Program-made: the position numbers and the translations under genes
Part shown: one piece after another, positions 16,112-25,043 of the stretch
How positions within the stretch are numbered: the first letter of the stretch is position 1
How the letters are laid out: every line of letters starts with the position of its first letter
The notes under the pieces: model-generated
What the model was told of the DNA's origin: nothing
Seen by the model: the letters and a program-made list of their open reading frames with translations, nothing else
The model's database searches: none
From: an uncultured Acidimicrobiales bacterium
Lineage (GTDB): Bacteria; Actinomycetota; Acidimicrobiia; Acidimicrobiales; SZUA-35
Assembly (NCBI GenBank): GCA_937997485.1
Contig: CALKTH010000020.1
Coordinates: 1 to 58,687, forward strand
Direction of reading: 5' to 3'
DNA length: 58,687 nt

Positions 16112-16323
16112 GGGATGCGACTGCTCCGTGAGGCGTTGGGTGTTCTGATTTGGGCACCGTAGGAATCGCTGAGCGAGAGCGGAATGACAGATCCTGCCAG
16201 ACTTGTGGCAAAGACTGCCGTCCGACGTTGTCGGGCTTTGTCAGTGGATTGGCAGGAGTTGCACTCATCTTCGGGGAGGTCGCCGGTAGTTTCGATCGTC
16301 GGTCTCGAAGAGATGGAGGAGTG

Positions 16324-17319
16324 GTGAGCGGCAAGTACGCATTGGAACCGAGCACGCGAGCGATGCTCACCGACCTTGGGCTAAACCCCACCACTGTGAT
16401 GTTGCGGGCCGGGCTCCGTCCCGAGCTCCTGGCGGGCGGACCGATGTGGCTCAGCCAGGATGAACTGTTCTCGCTGTGGCGTGCGATCGAGGTGGAAGTG
16501 GCGCAACCGAATCTGCCGCTGTTGCTCGAAGAAGTCCTGTCGCCAGAAGTGTTCGCTCCACCAGTGTTCGCCGCTCTCATGAGCTCCGATCTGAACACGG
16601 CGGCGCAACGCATCGCCCAGTACAAGCGCCTGGTCGGGCCACTCCGCATGACCGTCGACATTCGTGCTGAGCACACCGAGGTTGCGTTCGAATGGCCAGG
16701 CGGCGCCGTCGAGCCGCCGCCAACGCTCGTACTCACCGAGCTGCTGTTCTGGGTGACCCTGGCCCGCATTGGTACGCGAGAGCGGGTGGAGCCACTGACC
16801 GTCACGGCGTTCACTGCACCTGACGACCTCGAGGCCTATCGGAAGGTTCTCGGGGTGAACGTGGAGGAAGCCAGTCGAGTGTCGGTGAGCTTTTCCGCGA
16901 TCGACGCAGCCCGTCCGTTTCTCACGGCGAACGAGGCGATCTGGCAGGTCTTTGAGCCCCAGCTGCGCCAACGACTGGCCGATCTCGACCTCAATGCCCG
17001 TACGGGCGAACGCGTTCGGGCTGTGCTGTTGGAGTCGCTCCCCGTTGGTCGGACCACGGTTGCCGATGTCGCCTCGGCGCTTGCGATGAGTGGCCGAACC
17101 TTGCACCGTGAGCTCGAGGCCGAGGGCGTCAGCTTTCAACACATCCTGAACACCACTCGTGAACAGCTCGCCCGTCACTATCTTGGCGACCCTGCGCTTT
17201 CCGCCGCCCAGATCTCTTTCCTCTTGGGCTACTCCGAGCCGAGCTCGTTCTACCGAGCGTTCCGAAATTGGACGGGCGAGACACCTGAACAAGCACGGTC
17301 GGCGTTGCAGGGCGCCTAG
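16324..17319 (+). CDS. AraC-family transcriptional regulator with Arabinose_bd-type N-terminal domain
   Basis: A 331-residue regulator. The N-terminal 190 residues match the sensor domain found in OruR/ArgR-like AraC proteins (MWLSQDELFSLWRAIE, then LPLLLEEVLSPEVF). The C-terminal 100 residues hold two helix-turn-helices: TVADVASALAMSGRTLHRELEAEG and AAQISFLLGYSEPSSFYRAFRNWTGETP. GTG at 16324 is chosen because GGAGGAG lies just upstream at about 16316, although an ATG exists at 16150. It is divergent from the esterase gene, the usual arrangement for a regulator and its catabolic target. Confidence 0.85.
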   Translation: MSGKYALEPSTRAMLTDLGLNPTTVMLRAGLRPELLAGGPMWLSQDELFSLWRAIEVEVAQPNLPLLLEEVLSPEVFAPPVFAALMSSDLNTAAQRIAQYKRLVGPLRMTVDIRAEHTEVAFEWPGGAVEPPPTLVLTELLFWVTLARIGTRERVEPLTVTAFTAPDDLEAYRKVLGVNVEEASRVSVSFSAIDAARPFLTANEAIWQVFEPQLRQRLADLDLNARTGERVRAVLLESLPVGRTTVADVASALAMSGRTLHRELEAEGVSFQHILNTTREQLARHYLGDPALSAAQISFLLGYSEPSSFYRAFRNWTGETPEQARSALQGA

Positions 17320-17688
17320 CAGGGGCCCTTTGTTTCGACCCACCGTTTCGACCCATCGGGAGCGTTCGCCGTCGCCCTCTCGTCGTGTCGTGTGCGACGC
17401 TGGTCGTGGCGATGGTCGCCGCAATCTCGACGGGCTGAGCGTTTGCCCGTACTGAGGCCGGCCTCCGCACCTCGAGCCCTCGAGATGATTCTGAAGAATT
17501 GATTGCGGTGAGTCTCCACACAATCTTCATGACCTGCGCTCTCCCGCACTCGATGATGAACGTGACCCACACCTTCTGATCGAGGAGTCACCCATGCCCC
17601 GCCATCTAGCGACAACTGCCCGCACCGTGTTCGAGCCCTCTTCGGCCGGCTCAGATGCGTTCGTCACGCCTTGGAAAGGAGCGATGCG
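17320..17688. other. Intergenic stretch without a recognised gene
   Basis: These 369 bases hold no frame with recognisable protein similarity. Near the start GTTTCGACCCA occurs twice (17333-17343 and 17346-17356). I see no tRNA, strong hairpin or operator. The distal end carries the ribosome site AAAGGAG for the glutaredoxin gene. Confidence 0.5.
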
Positions 17689-18144
17689 ATGAGCTTCATC
17701 CAGCTGCATGACTACCGTCAGAACACCGCATGCTTGGGTCTCATGGTCGGCTTGATTTGGGGCGGCACTCACGTTGTCCTCGGCAACTTCTTCAGAGCTG
17801 CGATCATCGTTGGTATCGCCGCGATCGCCTATCTCGTTGTCAGTTGGTTGGTCCGACGGGAGCGGCCGAGTGTGCGGCATCGTGATGCCCTCGATGCAGT
17901 CGGCCCCGATGATCTGATCATCTACTGGCGACCGGGCTGCATCTACTGCGATCGGTTGATGTTCGCCCTCCGAAATGTCAGCGATGATCTGGTCTGGGTC
18001 GACGTCAGCGAAGACCGCGAGGCGGCGGCGTACGTGTCCTCACTCAACGACGGCAACGTTCTCGTCCCGACCGTAGTAACGCCGGCGGGCGACGTGCTTG
18101 CCCCGGACGCATCGGCGATTCGCTCCCGACTGAGGGTGGCGTAG
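17689..18144 (+). CDS. Membrane-anchored glutaredoxin-like protein
   Basis: A 151-residue protein with two hydrophobic helices at about residues 13-30 and 35-55, then a basic linker (RRERPSVRHRD) and a C-terminal glutaredoxin fold. LIIYWRPGCIYCDRLMFAL carries the redox pair C-x-x-C, and VLVPTVVTPAGDVL supplies the cis-proline (V-P-T-V). It should perform thiol-disulfide exchange at the cytoplasmic face of the membrane. ATG at 17689 has an AAAGGAG site 8 bases upstream. It converges with the HxlR regulator. Confidence 0.82.
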   Translation: MSFIQLHDYRQNTACLGLMVGLIWGGTHVVLGNFFRAAIIVGIAAIAYLVVSWLVRRERPSVRHRDALDAVGPDDLIIYWRPGCIYCDRLMFALRNVSDDLVWVDVSEDREAAAYVSSLNDGNVLVPTVVTPAGDVLAPDASAIRSRLRVA

Positions 18145-18192
18145 CGCGCCCGAGCGCTGAGCCGAACACAGCTTGCGCCGTCTTGACGATCG

Positions 18193-18211
18193 CCGCGCGC
18201 CAGCAGCGCGG
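18193..18211. terminator. Short hairpin between convergent genes
   Basis: CCGCGC (18193-18198) pairs with GCGCGG (18206-18211) around a 7-base loop, between the glutaredoxin and HxlR stop codons. Small but well placed. Confidence 0.35.
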
Positions 18212-18236
18212 TGCACCCCTGCCAAATGAACAGCCG

Positions 18237-18626
18237 TCAGTGATTGGATGCGCTGGCAGCGAATTGGTCGCGAGCGAGCCGGACGTCGGGGAGATGCTGC
18301 TCGGTCCACGTGCGGATGGCTTCGAGCGGCTCGGTGATGGTTTGGCCCAGCTCAGTGAGCGAGTACTCGACACGAGGCGGTCGCATTTCGGCCAACACCT
18401 GTCGGTTGACCATGCCGTCCTCTTCGAGCCGCCGCAGCGTCTGCGTCAACATCTTCTGGGTGATGCCGGGCACGGCGCGTCGAAGTTCGCCGAAACGGTA
18501 CGGACCCTCCTCGAGTCGTCCGATCACCAGCACCGACCACTTCGACCCGATGAGATCAAGCACATCGCGACACGGGCAGTCCATCGAATAGAGGTCGCCG
18601 GTGTCGTCCGCAGCGGCTTTCGACAT
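18237..18626 (-). CDS. HxlR-family transcriptional regulator
   Basis: A 129-residue winged-helix regulator. Near the N-terminus MDCPCRDVLDLIGSKWSVLVIGRL is the HxlR signature, with Cys residues that in relatives sense electrophiles or quinones. FGELRRAVPGITQKMLTQTLRRLEEDGMV is the DNA-reading part and RVEYSLTELGQTI the wing. ATG at 18626 is preferred because a dyad ends 15 bases upstream; an alternative ATG at 18656 would lie inside that dyad. It is divergent from the SDR/oxygenase/amine oxidase run and may govern it. Confidence 0.82.
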   Translation of the reverse strand: MSKAAADDTGDLYSMDCPCRDVLDLIGSKWSVLVIGRLEEGPYRFGELRRAVPGITQKMLTQTLRRLEEDGMVNRQVLAEMRPPRVEYSLTELGQTITEPLEAIRTWTEQHLPDVRLARDQFAASASNH

Positions 18627-18640
18627 GGCGGTTTCTTCTG

Positions 18641-18665
18641 GGTACCTACTAGTCATCAAGGTGCC
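18641..18665. promoter_or_regulatory. Putative HxlR operator
   Basis: GGTACCT (18641-18647) and AGGTGCC (18659-18665) make a 7-base inverted repeat with one mismatch around an 11-base centre holding ACTAGT. It lies between the divergent HxlR and SDR genes. Confidence 0.5.
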
Positions 18666-18760
18666 TTCTTGCGTTTGGATACCGTTGAAATGATGATTGA
18701 TGTCGGCCCGATTCGCAAGCTTCATCGGTCGCCTTCACGCTCGCTCGAGAGGACTCACCC

Positions 18761-19585
18761 ATGACAAAGACCATCCTCATCACCGGCTCAACCGATGGCA
18801 TCGGCCTGGCTACGGCCAAGGCGCTCGCTCTCCAAGGCCACACCGTGCTGCTGCACGGACGGAGTGACGGAAAGCTCGCCGACGCCGAGAAGCAGATCCG
18901 CGCCGAAGGCGGGGTCGGAACAGTGGAGCGATACCAAGCGGATCTGTCCGGTATCGACGGAGTCGAGGCCCTCGCGACAGCCGTCGCCGCCAACCACGAC
19001 CGACTCGACGTGCTGATCAACAATGCCGGTGTCTTCCGCTTGGCGGAACCCGTCGCAGCCAACGGGCTCGATCTCCGGTTCATGGTCAACACGATTGCTC
19101 CGTATGAGCTGACGCGGCAGCTGCTGCCGCTACTCGATCGTGAAAGCAGAGTGGTCAACTTGTCGTCAGCTGCTCAAGCGCCCGTGGACCTCGAGGCGTT
19201 GGCCGGGGCGACATCGCTCGACGACAGCACCGCCTATGCCCAAAGCAAGCTCGCACTGACCATGTGGTCGAACCACATGGCAGAGGAGTTCGGTTCCGAA
19301 GGCCCCGCGGTCATCGCCGTGAACCCCGGCTCGTTCCTCGGCACGAAGATGGTCAAGGAGGCGTACGGCACGGCCGGCAACGACATCAGCATCGGCGCAG
19401 GCATCTTGGTCAGAGCAGCTACCTCCGCCGAGTTCGCCAGCGCCTCAGGCCGCTACTTCGACAACGACTCCGGTCGTTTTGCAAACCCCCATCCCGATGC
19501 ACTCGATCAACGAAAGATCGCCGCTGTGGCCCGCCGCATCGAGGCGTTGGTTGCAGCACTCGCTGACCAATCAGACAAGGACTGA
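18761..19585 (+). CDS. Short-chain dehydrogenase/reductase (SDR)
   Basis: A 274-residue NAD(P)-dependent oxidoreductase with the classical SDR layout: TGSTDGIGLATAKALA as the dinucleotide-binding glycine motif near residue 8, LINNAGVF (N-N-A-G), VNLSSAAQ (catalytic Ser) and YAQSKLALTMWS (Y-x-x-x-K). VNPGSFLGTKMV follows as the usual P-G turn. The substrate is unknown. It starts at ATG 18761, divergent from HxlR, and only 4 bases separate its stop from the next gene, so the two are co-transcribed. Confidence 0.9.
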   Translation: MTKTILITGSTDGIGLATAKALALQGHTVLLHGRSDGKLADAEKQIRAEGGVGTVERYQADLSGIDGVEALATAVAANHDRLDVLINNAGVFRLAEPVAANGLDLRFMVNTIAPYELTRQLLPLLDRESRVVNLSSAAQAPVDLEALAGATSLDDSTAYAQSKLALTMWSNHMAEEFGSEGPAVIAVNPGSFLGTKMVKEAYGTAGNDISIGAGILVRAATSAEFASASGRYFDNDSGRFANPHPDALDQRKIAAVARRIEALVAALADQSDKD

Positions 19586-19589
19586 GGAC

Positions 19590-20513
19590 ATGACGTTGAA
19601 TCAAACAGCCGATCAACTCGAGCGCGCCCGCCGCCTCGTTCTTCCCGAGCGGGAGGCCATGCTGCGGCGAGACCCCTCGGTGCAGAAGTTCTGGACCGAG
19701 AACCGTGAGTTGCTCGTCAGTGCCTGGCAAGAATGGGATGCAGCTCGGCCAGCCCGGCCGGTTGCCCTCGACGATTCGTTGCTCGACGGCCGCCTCCGGG
19801 CAGCGGTCACCCGAGCATGGGAAGACCCAACGAGTGAGTCCGCCGTACTTGATCTCCTTCACGAAGCGGCTCCTGGCGTCTTCTCGTTCCAGTTCTTCGA
19901 TCCGGAACGCGTTGCCGACCTCAGGGACTACCTCGAGGAGGTATGGAACGCCGAGATCCCGCTCCGTCCGCCCTACGGCATCGTGCTGAACAGGCGAGGG
20001 GCCATGCTCGACCTCAAGTCCGAGGGCTCGTTGGCCGCTCCGACGTTCCAGGCCTTCTACCGCATGGTGCTGGACACCTACATGCGTCCGATCGCCCGGA
20101 TGCTCTTCCCGGACATCATCGGGCTCGATACTCAGACGTTCGGTTTCTCGATTCACTACCGACCGGAGACCGACACATCGATTCGCCCCCACACCGACGC
20201 CTCATCGGTGACGCTCAACATCAACCTCAATCTCCCGGACGAAGGGTTCACGGGTTCGACCGTTGACTTCTTTGATCACACGACTGGAGAGGTGAGCGTC
20301 CTCACCTTCGAACCGGGCAGCGCAATGATCCATCACGGAAACGTGCCGCACACCGCCCAGCCAATCACGAGCGGGGAGCGGACGAACCTCGTGCTCTGGC
20401 TCTTCGGAGAACAGGGGCAGGTCCCAAGGCCGGGAATGCAGGTGGCGGAAGTCTCTGCCAACGAGCGATGGACAGTGCCAACAGCGACGCAAGGCACGTA
20501 TTCACCGTTCTGA
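19590..20513 (+). CDS. 2-oxoglutarate/Fe(II)-dependent oxygenase-like protein
   Basis: A 307-residue protein whose C-terminal half shows the double-stranded beta-helix of 2OG-Fe(II) oxygenases. IRPHTDASSVTLNINLN supplies the H-x-D iron ligands, and GSAMIHHGNVPHTAQPITSGERTNLVLWLFG supplies the distal His and the Arg that binds 2-oxoglutarate. The N-terminal 110 residues are helical. It should hydroxylate an organic substrate. It follows the SDR by 4 bases, so hydroxylation followed by alcohol oxidation is a plausible pairing. Start is ATG 19590. Confidence 0.8.
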   Translation: MTLNQTADQLERARRLVLPEREAMLRRDPSVQKFWTENRELLVSAWQEWDAARPARPVALDDSLLDGRLRAAVTRAWEDPTSESAVLDLLHEAAPGVFSFQFFDPERVADLRDYLEEVWNAEIPLRPPYGIVLNRRGAMLDLKSEGSLAAPTFQAFYRMVLDTYMRPIARMLFPDIIGLDTQTFGFSIHYRPETDTSIRPHTDASSVTLNINLNLPDEGFTGSTVDFFDHTTGEVSVLTFEPGSAMIHHGNVPHTAQPITSGERTNLVLWLFGEQGQVPRPGMQVAEVSANERWTVPTATQGTYSPF

Positions 20514-20563
20514 CGGACAACAGCACTGCGAGCCGCCGAGGCAGGCGAGCTAGGTTCTGAGCC

Positions 20564-21733
20564 ATGACCCCGCTCGATCGACGACAGTTCCTGACCCTCG
20601 CCGGCATGTTGGGTCTCGGCGCTGTCGGTTCGAGTGTCTTGGCCGCATGCTCTGATGCCGAGCCGACGGGATTCGATGGCAAGGTCCTCATCATCGGTGC
20701 TGGCCCCGCCGGAATGGCGGCAGGCCATCTGCTTGCCCAGCGAGGCGTGGATTTCGAGATCCTCGAAGCCCTGTCCACCTACGGCGGCCGCATCAAGCAC
20801 AAGACAGACTTCGTGGACTATCCGATTTCGCTGGGCGGCGAGTGGATCCACGTAGACACCAGCGTTCTTGACGAGATCGTGAACGACTCCAGCGTGGAGA
20901 TCGCCACTCGCACCTCGATGTACGACCAGGACCGTGACGTCGCCTTCTACGAGGGCTTCGAAATCACCATGGAGGATGTCGGCTTCACCATCGACAGCAA
21001 GTTCATCGGCAGCTCGTGGCTCGGGTTCTTCGAGGAGTATGTGCTGGCCTCCGTTTCCTCCCGCATCACCTACGAGACCATCGTCGAGTCGGTCGACTAC
21101 AGCGGTGATGCGGTGACCGTCGGAACGAGTGACGGCAGTGTCTTCGAGGCCGATCGCGTCATCGTTACGGTCCCCGTGAAGATGCTGCAGAACGGTGCCA
21201 TCGACTTCTCGCCGGCCCTGCCGGACGACAAGAGGGACGCCATTGCCGAGGTGAAGGTGTGGGAAGGCTGCAAGGCCTTCATCGAGTTCGAGGAGAAGTT
21301 CTTCGCCACGGCGGTCGCGTTCGAGGAACCGGACGGAGGAGGTCAGAAGCTCTACTACGACGCGGGATACGGCCAAGACTCGTCCCGCCATGCTCTTGGC
21401 CTGTTCGCCGTTGGTAACGACACCGTTCCCTACGTTGACCTCCCCGACGACGAGCTCATTGCGTACATGCTCGACGAACTCGACGACCTCTTCGACGGGC
21501 AGGCCACACCCAACTACATCCAACACGTCTTCCAGAATTGGAACGCCGAGCCCTTCGCCAACGGCGCCTACGTGCACGACTCTGAAAACTGGAGGCGGGT
21601 CCGAGAGCTCGGCAAGCCAGTCGGCGACAACCTCTTCTTCGCCGGCGACGCCTACACCGAGGGCGAGGACTGGAGCAGTGTGCACACCGCTGTTCGGTCA
21701 GCCAGACGCGCCGTCGACACCATCACGGGCTGA
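20564..21733 (+). CDS. Tat-exported flavin amine oxidase-like lipoprotein
   Basis: A 389-residue FAD enzyme. The N-terminus reads DRRQFLTLAGMLGLG, a twin-arginine signal, and ends in a lipobox-like VLAAC, suggesting Tat export and lipid anchoring. VLIIGAGPAGMAAGHLL and FEILEA form the FAD-binding Rossmann motif. GGRIKHK and GGEWIH are typical of monoamine oxidase relatives, and NLFFAGDAYTEGEDWSSVHTAVRSARRA is the C-terminal FAD contact. It should oxidise an amine outside the membrane, yielding peroxide. It is the third gene in this direction after SDR and oxygenase, 50 bases downstream. Confidence 0.85.
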   Translation: MTPLDRRQFLTLAGMLGLGAVGSSVLAACSDAEPTGFDGKVLIIGAGPAGMAAGHLLAQRGVDFEILEALSTYGGRIKHKTDFVDYPISLGGEWIHVDTSVLDEIVNDSSVEIATRTSMYDQDRDVAFYEGFEITMEDVGFTIDSKFIGSSWLGFFEEYVLASVSSRITYETIVESVDYSGDAVTVGTSDGSVFEADRVIVTVPVKMLQNGAIDFSPALPDDKRDAIAEVKVWEGCKAFIEFEEKFFATAVAFEEPDGGGQKLYYDAGYGQDSSRHALGLFAVGNDTVPYVDLPDDELIAYMLDELDDLFDGQATPNYIQHVFQNWNAEPFANGAYVHDSENWRRVRELGKPVGDNLFFAGDAYTEGEDWSSVHTAVRSARRAVDTITG

Positions 21734-21750
21734 TCCGGCTCCGCATTCGC

Positions 21751-23019
21751 TCACAGGAGCGTGTCTTCGTCGATGAAGGAGATGATCTCGACGTTGGTGA
21801 GGGTGTCGGTGCCGTCGGGGCCGGTGACGGTGGTGACGTCTCCCGTAGATGTGACGGTGTACTGACTTCGGCTGTTGCAATACACGGCGGTGTCGCTGCC
21901 GTCGCTGCCATCAAGATTGTTGTTGCCACTGTTCCCTCGAAGGGTGTTGTCCCGTTCGTTGCCGATGAGATCGGCGCTGTTCGAACCAGTGAGGCGGGCG
22001 CTACGGAGGTATTGGGACTTGTGCGTATAGGGCTGGGTCTCGTCGAACGAGAGTGAGAACGTGCCGGTGAAACGAGGGTCGATGAACGCCTCGTAGTCGA
22101 GCGTGTCGGGCAGGAACGCCCGGAGGAGCGCGGCGCCTTCAGGGTCGAGCGTCCCCACATCGGTGCGGGTCTTTGCGATGTAGCTGCCCCACATGCCCCG
22201 CTCTCCATCGAAGGGTCCCCATAGCCCGTACCAGCTGTCGATCACGGCAGCGATGTACTCCTGGGCCAGGCTTCCTTCAGCGCTCAGCTCGGAGATCCAA
22301 TCGGCAGAGTCGAGCGCCCAGACCGTTCCTGCGGTGGCCTCGGCGCGAGCGAGGAGATCCGACTGATACTCGGGTAGCGCACCTGGCTGGTTGGTTCCGA
22401 TGCCGACATCGTGCACCTGATGGAAGATCTCCTCCATCGCTGCATCGCGGTGATTGAAGTCATTCTCGATGTACCACGGAGACCCTTCGGCAGCGATCTC
22501 GTCGGCGTAGAGCTCCTGCCCGGGAAGGCCAATGTCGTTGCCCTCGACGTGCGCCCCCTTGGGGATGATCATCGTGGCGCCGTTGGCAGCGAGCGTGTCG
22601 CGGACGGTCGACTTGTCCTCACCGTGAAGGCTGTTTGGTACGTCTTGGAGGTAGAAGCGAGTGAGCCGCACCACTCGCTCGACTTGAGCGTCGGTGACTT
22701 CAGCCCCGATGGCGAAGCGCATCACCGTCTGCCCGTCCATGGTCAGCTCGGTGTAGCGAGACAGATCGTCGCTCCGAAGATCTTCTGGCAGGGTGCCGTA
22801 GACCACGTCGCTGCCGCAGGAGATCTCGGCGGCGGAGCCGACCGGCGTCGCAGTTTGCGCGGAGCTTGGAGACGCCTCGGCCCCGACGCCAGGGGCCGAG
22901 CTTGAAGAACACGACGCCGCGGCCAGCACAGCGACTGCGACTGCGAGCGCTGTCGATCGCGTGGGAGCGAATCGAGCGAAGACCGTTCGCTCGTTGGGTT
23001 CATGCCCAGGTTGCCTCAT
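21751..23019 (-). CDS. Secreted lipoprotein with C-terminal RTX-type calcium-binding repeats
   Basis: A 422-residue exported protein. Start is ATG 23019, overlapping the upstream gene's stop (ATGA). A signal peptide with lipobox L-A-A-A-S-C is followed by a globular part. MEEIFHQVHDVGIG in its middle looks like a metal-site helix, though not a canonical HExxH. Near residue 345 nonapeptide-like repeats begin (GSNSADLIGNERDNTLRG, NNNLDGSDGSDTAVY), then the usual RTX tail ending TDTLTNVEIISF. RTX repeats fold on calcium outside the cell. It is the last gene of a three-gene coupled operon. Function unknown; a peptidase-like activity is speculation. Confidence 0.75.
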   Translation of the reverse strand: MRQPGHEPNERTVFARFAPTRSTALAVAVAVLAAASCSSSSAPGVGAEASPSSAQTATPVGSAAEISCGSDVVYGTLPEDLRSDDLSRYTELTMDGQTVMRFAIGAEVTDAQVERVVRLTRFYLQDVPNSLHGEDKSTVRDTLAANGATMIIPKGAHVEGNDIGLPGQELYADEIAAEGSPWYIENDFNHRDAAMEEIFHQVHDVGIGTNQPGALPEYQSDLLARAEATAGTVWALDSADWISELSAEGSLAQEYIAAVIDSWYGLWGPFDGERGMWGSYIAKTRTDVGTLDPEGAALLRAFLPDTLDYEAFIDPRFTGTFSLSFDETQPYTHKSQYLRSARLTGSNSADLIGNERDNTLRGNSGNNNLDGSDGSDTAVYCNSRSQYTVTSTGDVTTVTGPDGTDTLTNVEIISFIDEDTLL

Positions 23020-23246
23020 GACCGAGATCCTACTGAGCCCACATTCTTCGATTTCACCAGGTTCTGCCGCCGGACCCGCCAAGCGACCACCACCGCAGCT
23101 CCGAGACAGGTGCCGAGAATGACGCCATACCAACGCCAATCTTGCGTCAGCGCGGCGGCGGCCACACCGAGCCCGCTGCCCACACCGAACGCAGTGCCGA
23201 CGAAGGTTCCGTTTCGCCAGCGTCTTGATTCGTGTCGTGTGCTCAT
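23016..23246 (-). CDS. Small membrane protein of unknown function
   Basis: A 76-residue protein with a basic N-terminus (MSTRHESRRWRNG) and two hydrophobic segments at about residues 15-30 and 37-54, ending in a basic tail. Its ATG at 23246 overlaps the stop of the beta-lactamase-like gene (TGATG), and its own stop overlaps the start of the RTX lipoprotein gene. Such double overlap makes it a real, translationally coupled gene despite its size. Confidence 0.7.
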   Translation of the reverse strand: MSTRHESRRWRNGTFVGTAFGVGSGLGVAAAALTQDWRWYGVILGTCLGAAVVVAWRVRRQNLVKSKNVGSVGSRS

Positions 23247-24922
23247 CAGTCGGTGATGGCGAGACACGCGAGCTCGGCCGGGTCGGTTGCGTCGAAGCCC
23301 ACCGAGAACAGGATGTCGCCTGCTGGTCCGGTCATGAGCACGTGGAACTGCTGCTCGTCCTGCTGAAGCACGCGCTCAACGGTGTAGCCGCCGAACTGAC
23401 GCTGCAGCCCGGCAAGATCCTGCGCAAGGAGGGCCGGGTCGTCACCGCCGAGGTCCGCCGACACATGCTTGGTGGCGAAGTCGAGCCGACCTGCCGCGTC
23501 CCCATCTGCGAGGAGGCCGAGAAGGAGCGCCGTTGCCTGTCCCGCAGGTGAGTCTGGCAAGGTCTCGATCTCGGGATAGCTCGGGAGCGTGTCGATCGTG
23601 AGTTCGGCAAACTCGCAAAGGGCCACCTCCGGCTCATCTTCACCGTCTTCCAGCTCGTCCAAGAGTCCGCCGAGTGCATGGTTTGCGATATCGAAGCCAA
23701 GACTGGCGTCCGCCGCTTCGAAGGAGTTGGTGGCGACAAAGACGGTGACGTCTTGGTCGGTGAAGCGCCAGAAGTCGGCCCAGAAGATTCCGTTCCCGCC
23801 GTCGTGCGTGACGACCGGCGTACCTGTCGGCGTCGGAATCACGAGCCAGCCGTAGCCGTAGCTGGCGCTCTCGTCCGAGTCCACCGCCACATGCGGTTGG
23901 AAGAACTTCGCCTTTGCGTCCGCATTGAGTACGTCGTCGGTGTTCAGCGCCTCGTCCCACCGAAGCATGTCGGCGGCGGTCGAGAGGAGGCCACCGTTGG
24001 CCCGCAAGTTCCAGTACGGACCGTCGGCATCCCACGGCTGTTCGTTCGGTTGACCGAACCGAGTTCCATTCGGCTCCTCGTAGCCGACAGCGATCGTGTG
24101 ATCTGACCAGTCAGGCAGCACGTAGCCGGTGTCGAGCATGCCGGCGGGCTCGAAGAGATTCGTGTGTAGGTACGTCTCGTATGGTTCGCTCGTCTCGAAT
24201 TCGATCACGGCGCCGAGCAGCGCGTAGCCAACGTTCGAGTAGGCGAACTGATCACCCGGTTCGCTCTCGAGCGGAGCGTCGGCAACTCGAGCCAGGAAGT
24301 CGGCTCGGCTCAAGGGTTCTTCGTCGGGCCCGAGCGCATTGGGCACGCCCGCCGTGTGCGTCAGCAGCTGGTGCAAGGTGATCGCTGCTTTGTCGTCCGG
24401 GAGTCCGCGCACGTGTTCGCCGAGCGTGTCGTCGACAGACAGCCGGCCGTCCATCTCCATGTGCAGGATCGCCGCCGCAGTGAACTGCTTGCTGATCGAG
24501 CCGATATCGAACACCGTCTCGGTGTCGACCTCTACGTCACTTTCTCGATCGGCAACGCCGAACGCCCGGGTGGCGATGTTCTCGCCGTCTCGGACGGCGA
24601 CCACGCCATCGAATCCGCTCGCCGCGAGCTGATCCAGGTAGGCGTCGATGTCACCGTCGCCAGGGGCCGTGCTCGGTGGAGCGGTGGTTGTCGGCGCCGA
24701 TGTGGTGGGAGCGGTGGTGGGAGCGGTGGTGTTGGGCGGCGCGGTGATGGGCGGAGCTGTCGTCGCGGACGATGGAGCGATCGTTTCAGACGTGTCCGGC
24801 GCGAGCGACGTGGCGCTCTCGCTCGAACACGCTGCCGCGACGAGTCCGACGCTCAGTAGGGCGAGTGCCAGGAAGCGGCCGCTTGTGGCCTTGTGGTGTG
24901 GGGCATGAGACATTCGATTCAT
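23246..24922 (-). CDS. Lipoprotein serine hydrolase, class C beta-lactamase/DD-peptidase family
   Basis: A 558-residue protein. A lipoprotein signal (FLALALLSVGLVAAAC) leads to a 60-residue Thr/Pro/Ala-rich spacer (repeated TTAPP/APTT), likely an extended linker across the envelope. The catalytic domain has FDIGSISKQFTAAA (S-x-x-K), YSNVGYALLG (Y-x-N) and a late VVTHDGGNGIF (H-x-G) motif. About 130 extra residues follow, a small C-terminal domain. It likely acts as an esterase or D-amino peptidase; true beta-lactamase activity is not implied. ATG 24922 or 24913 may start it. First gene of the operon with the two downstream genes. Confidence 0.85.
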   Translation of the reverse strand: MNRMSHAPHHKATSGRFLALALLSVGLVAAACSSESATSLAPDTSETIAPSSATTAPPITAPPNTTAPTTAPTTSAPTTTAPPSTAPGDGDIDAYLDQLAASGFDGVVAVRDGENIATRAFGVADRESDVEVDTETVFDIGSISKQFTAAAILHMEMDGRLSVDDTLGEHVRGLPDDKAAITLHQLLTHTAGVPNALGPDEEPLSRADFLARVADAPLESEPGDQFAYSNVGYALLGAVIEFETSEPYETYLHTNLFEPAGMLDTGYVLPDWSDHTIAVGYEEPNGTRFGQPNEQPWDADGPYWNLRANGGLLSTAADMLRWDEALNTDDVLNADAKAKFFQPHVAVDSDESASYGYGWLVIPTPTGTPVVTHDGGNGIFWADFWRFTDQDVTVFVATNSFEAADASLGFDIANHALGGLLDELEDGEDEPEVALCEFAELTIDTLPSYPEIETLPDSPAGQATALLLGLLADGDAAGRLDFATKHVSADLGGDDPALLAQDLAGLQRQFGGYTVERVLQQDEQQFHVLMTGPAGDILFSVGFDATDPAELACLAITD

Positions 24923-24938
24923 GCCCTCATCGTGAAGA

Positions 24939-25003
24939 CGGGCGCTTCCGCCCGCATCGGCTGCTCGGCTACGAATCGACGTTGCGAAATGGCCGAAAGG
25001 CCA
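24939..25003 (-). terminator. Pair of hairpins after the NarL-type response regulator
   Basis: CGGGCG-CTTC-CGCCCG lies at 24939-24954 and TGGCC-GAAA-GGCCA at 24990-25003. Both are compact stable-loop hairpins between the response regulator stop and the beta-lactamase-like gene start. Confidence 0.5.
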
Positions 25004-25043
25004 AGAGCAGCGGGCCTCGGCGCCAGGCCGGTCAGCGAAGGCG

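Noticed and set aside
20333..21685. A long open frame of about 450 codons opposite the amine oxidase
   Set aside because: It is antisense to a well-supported flavoenzyme and shows the low-complexity composition of a GC-rich shadow frame.
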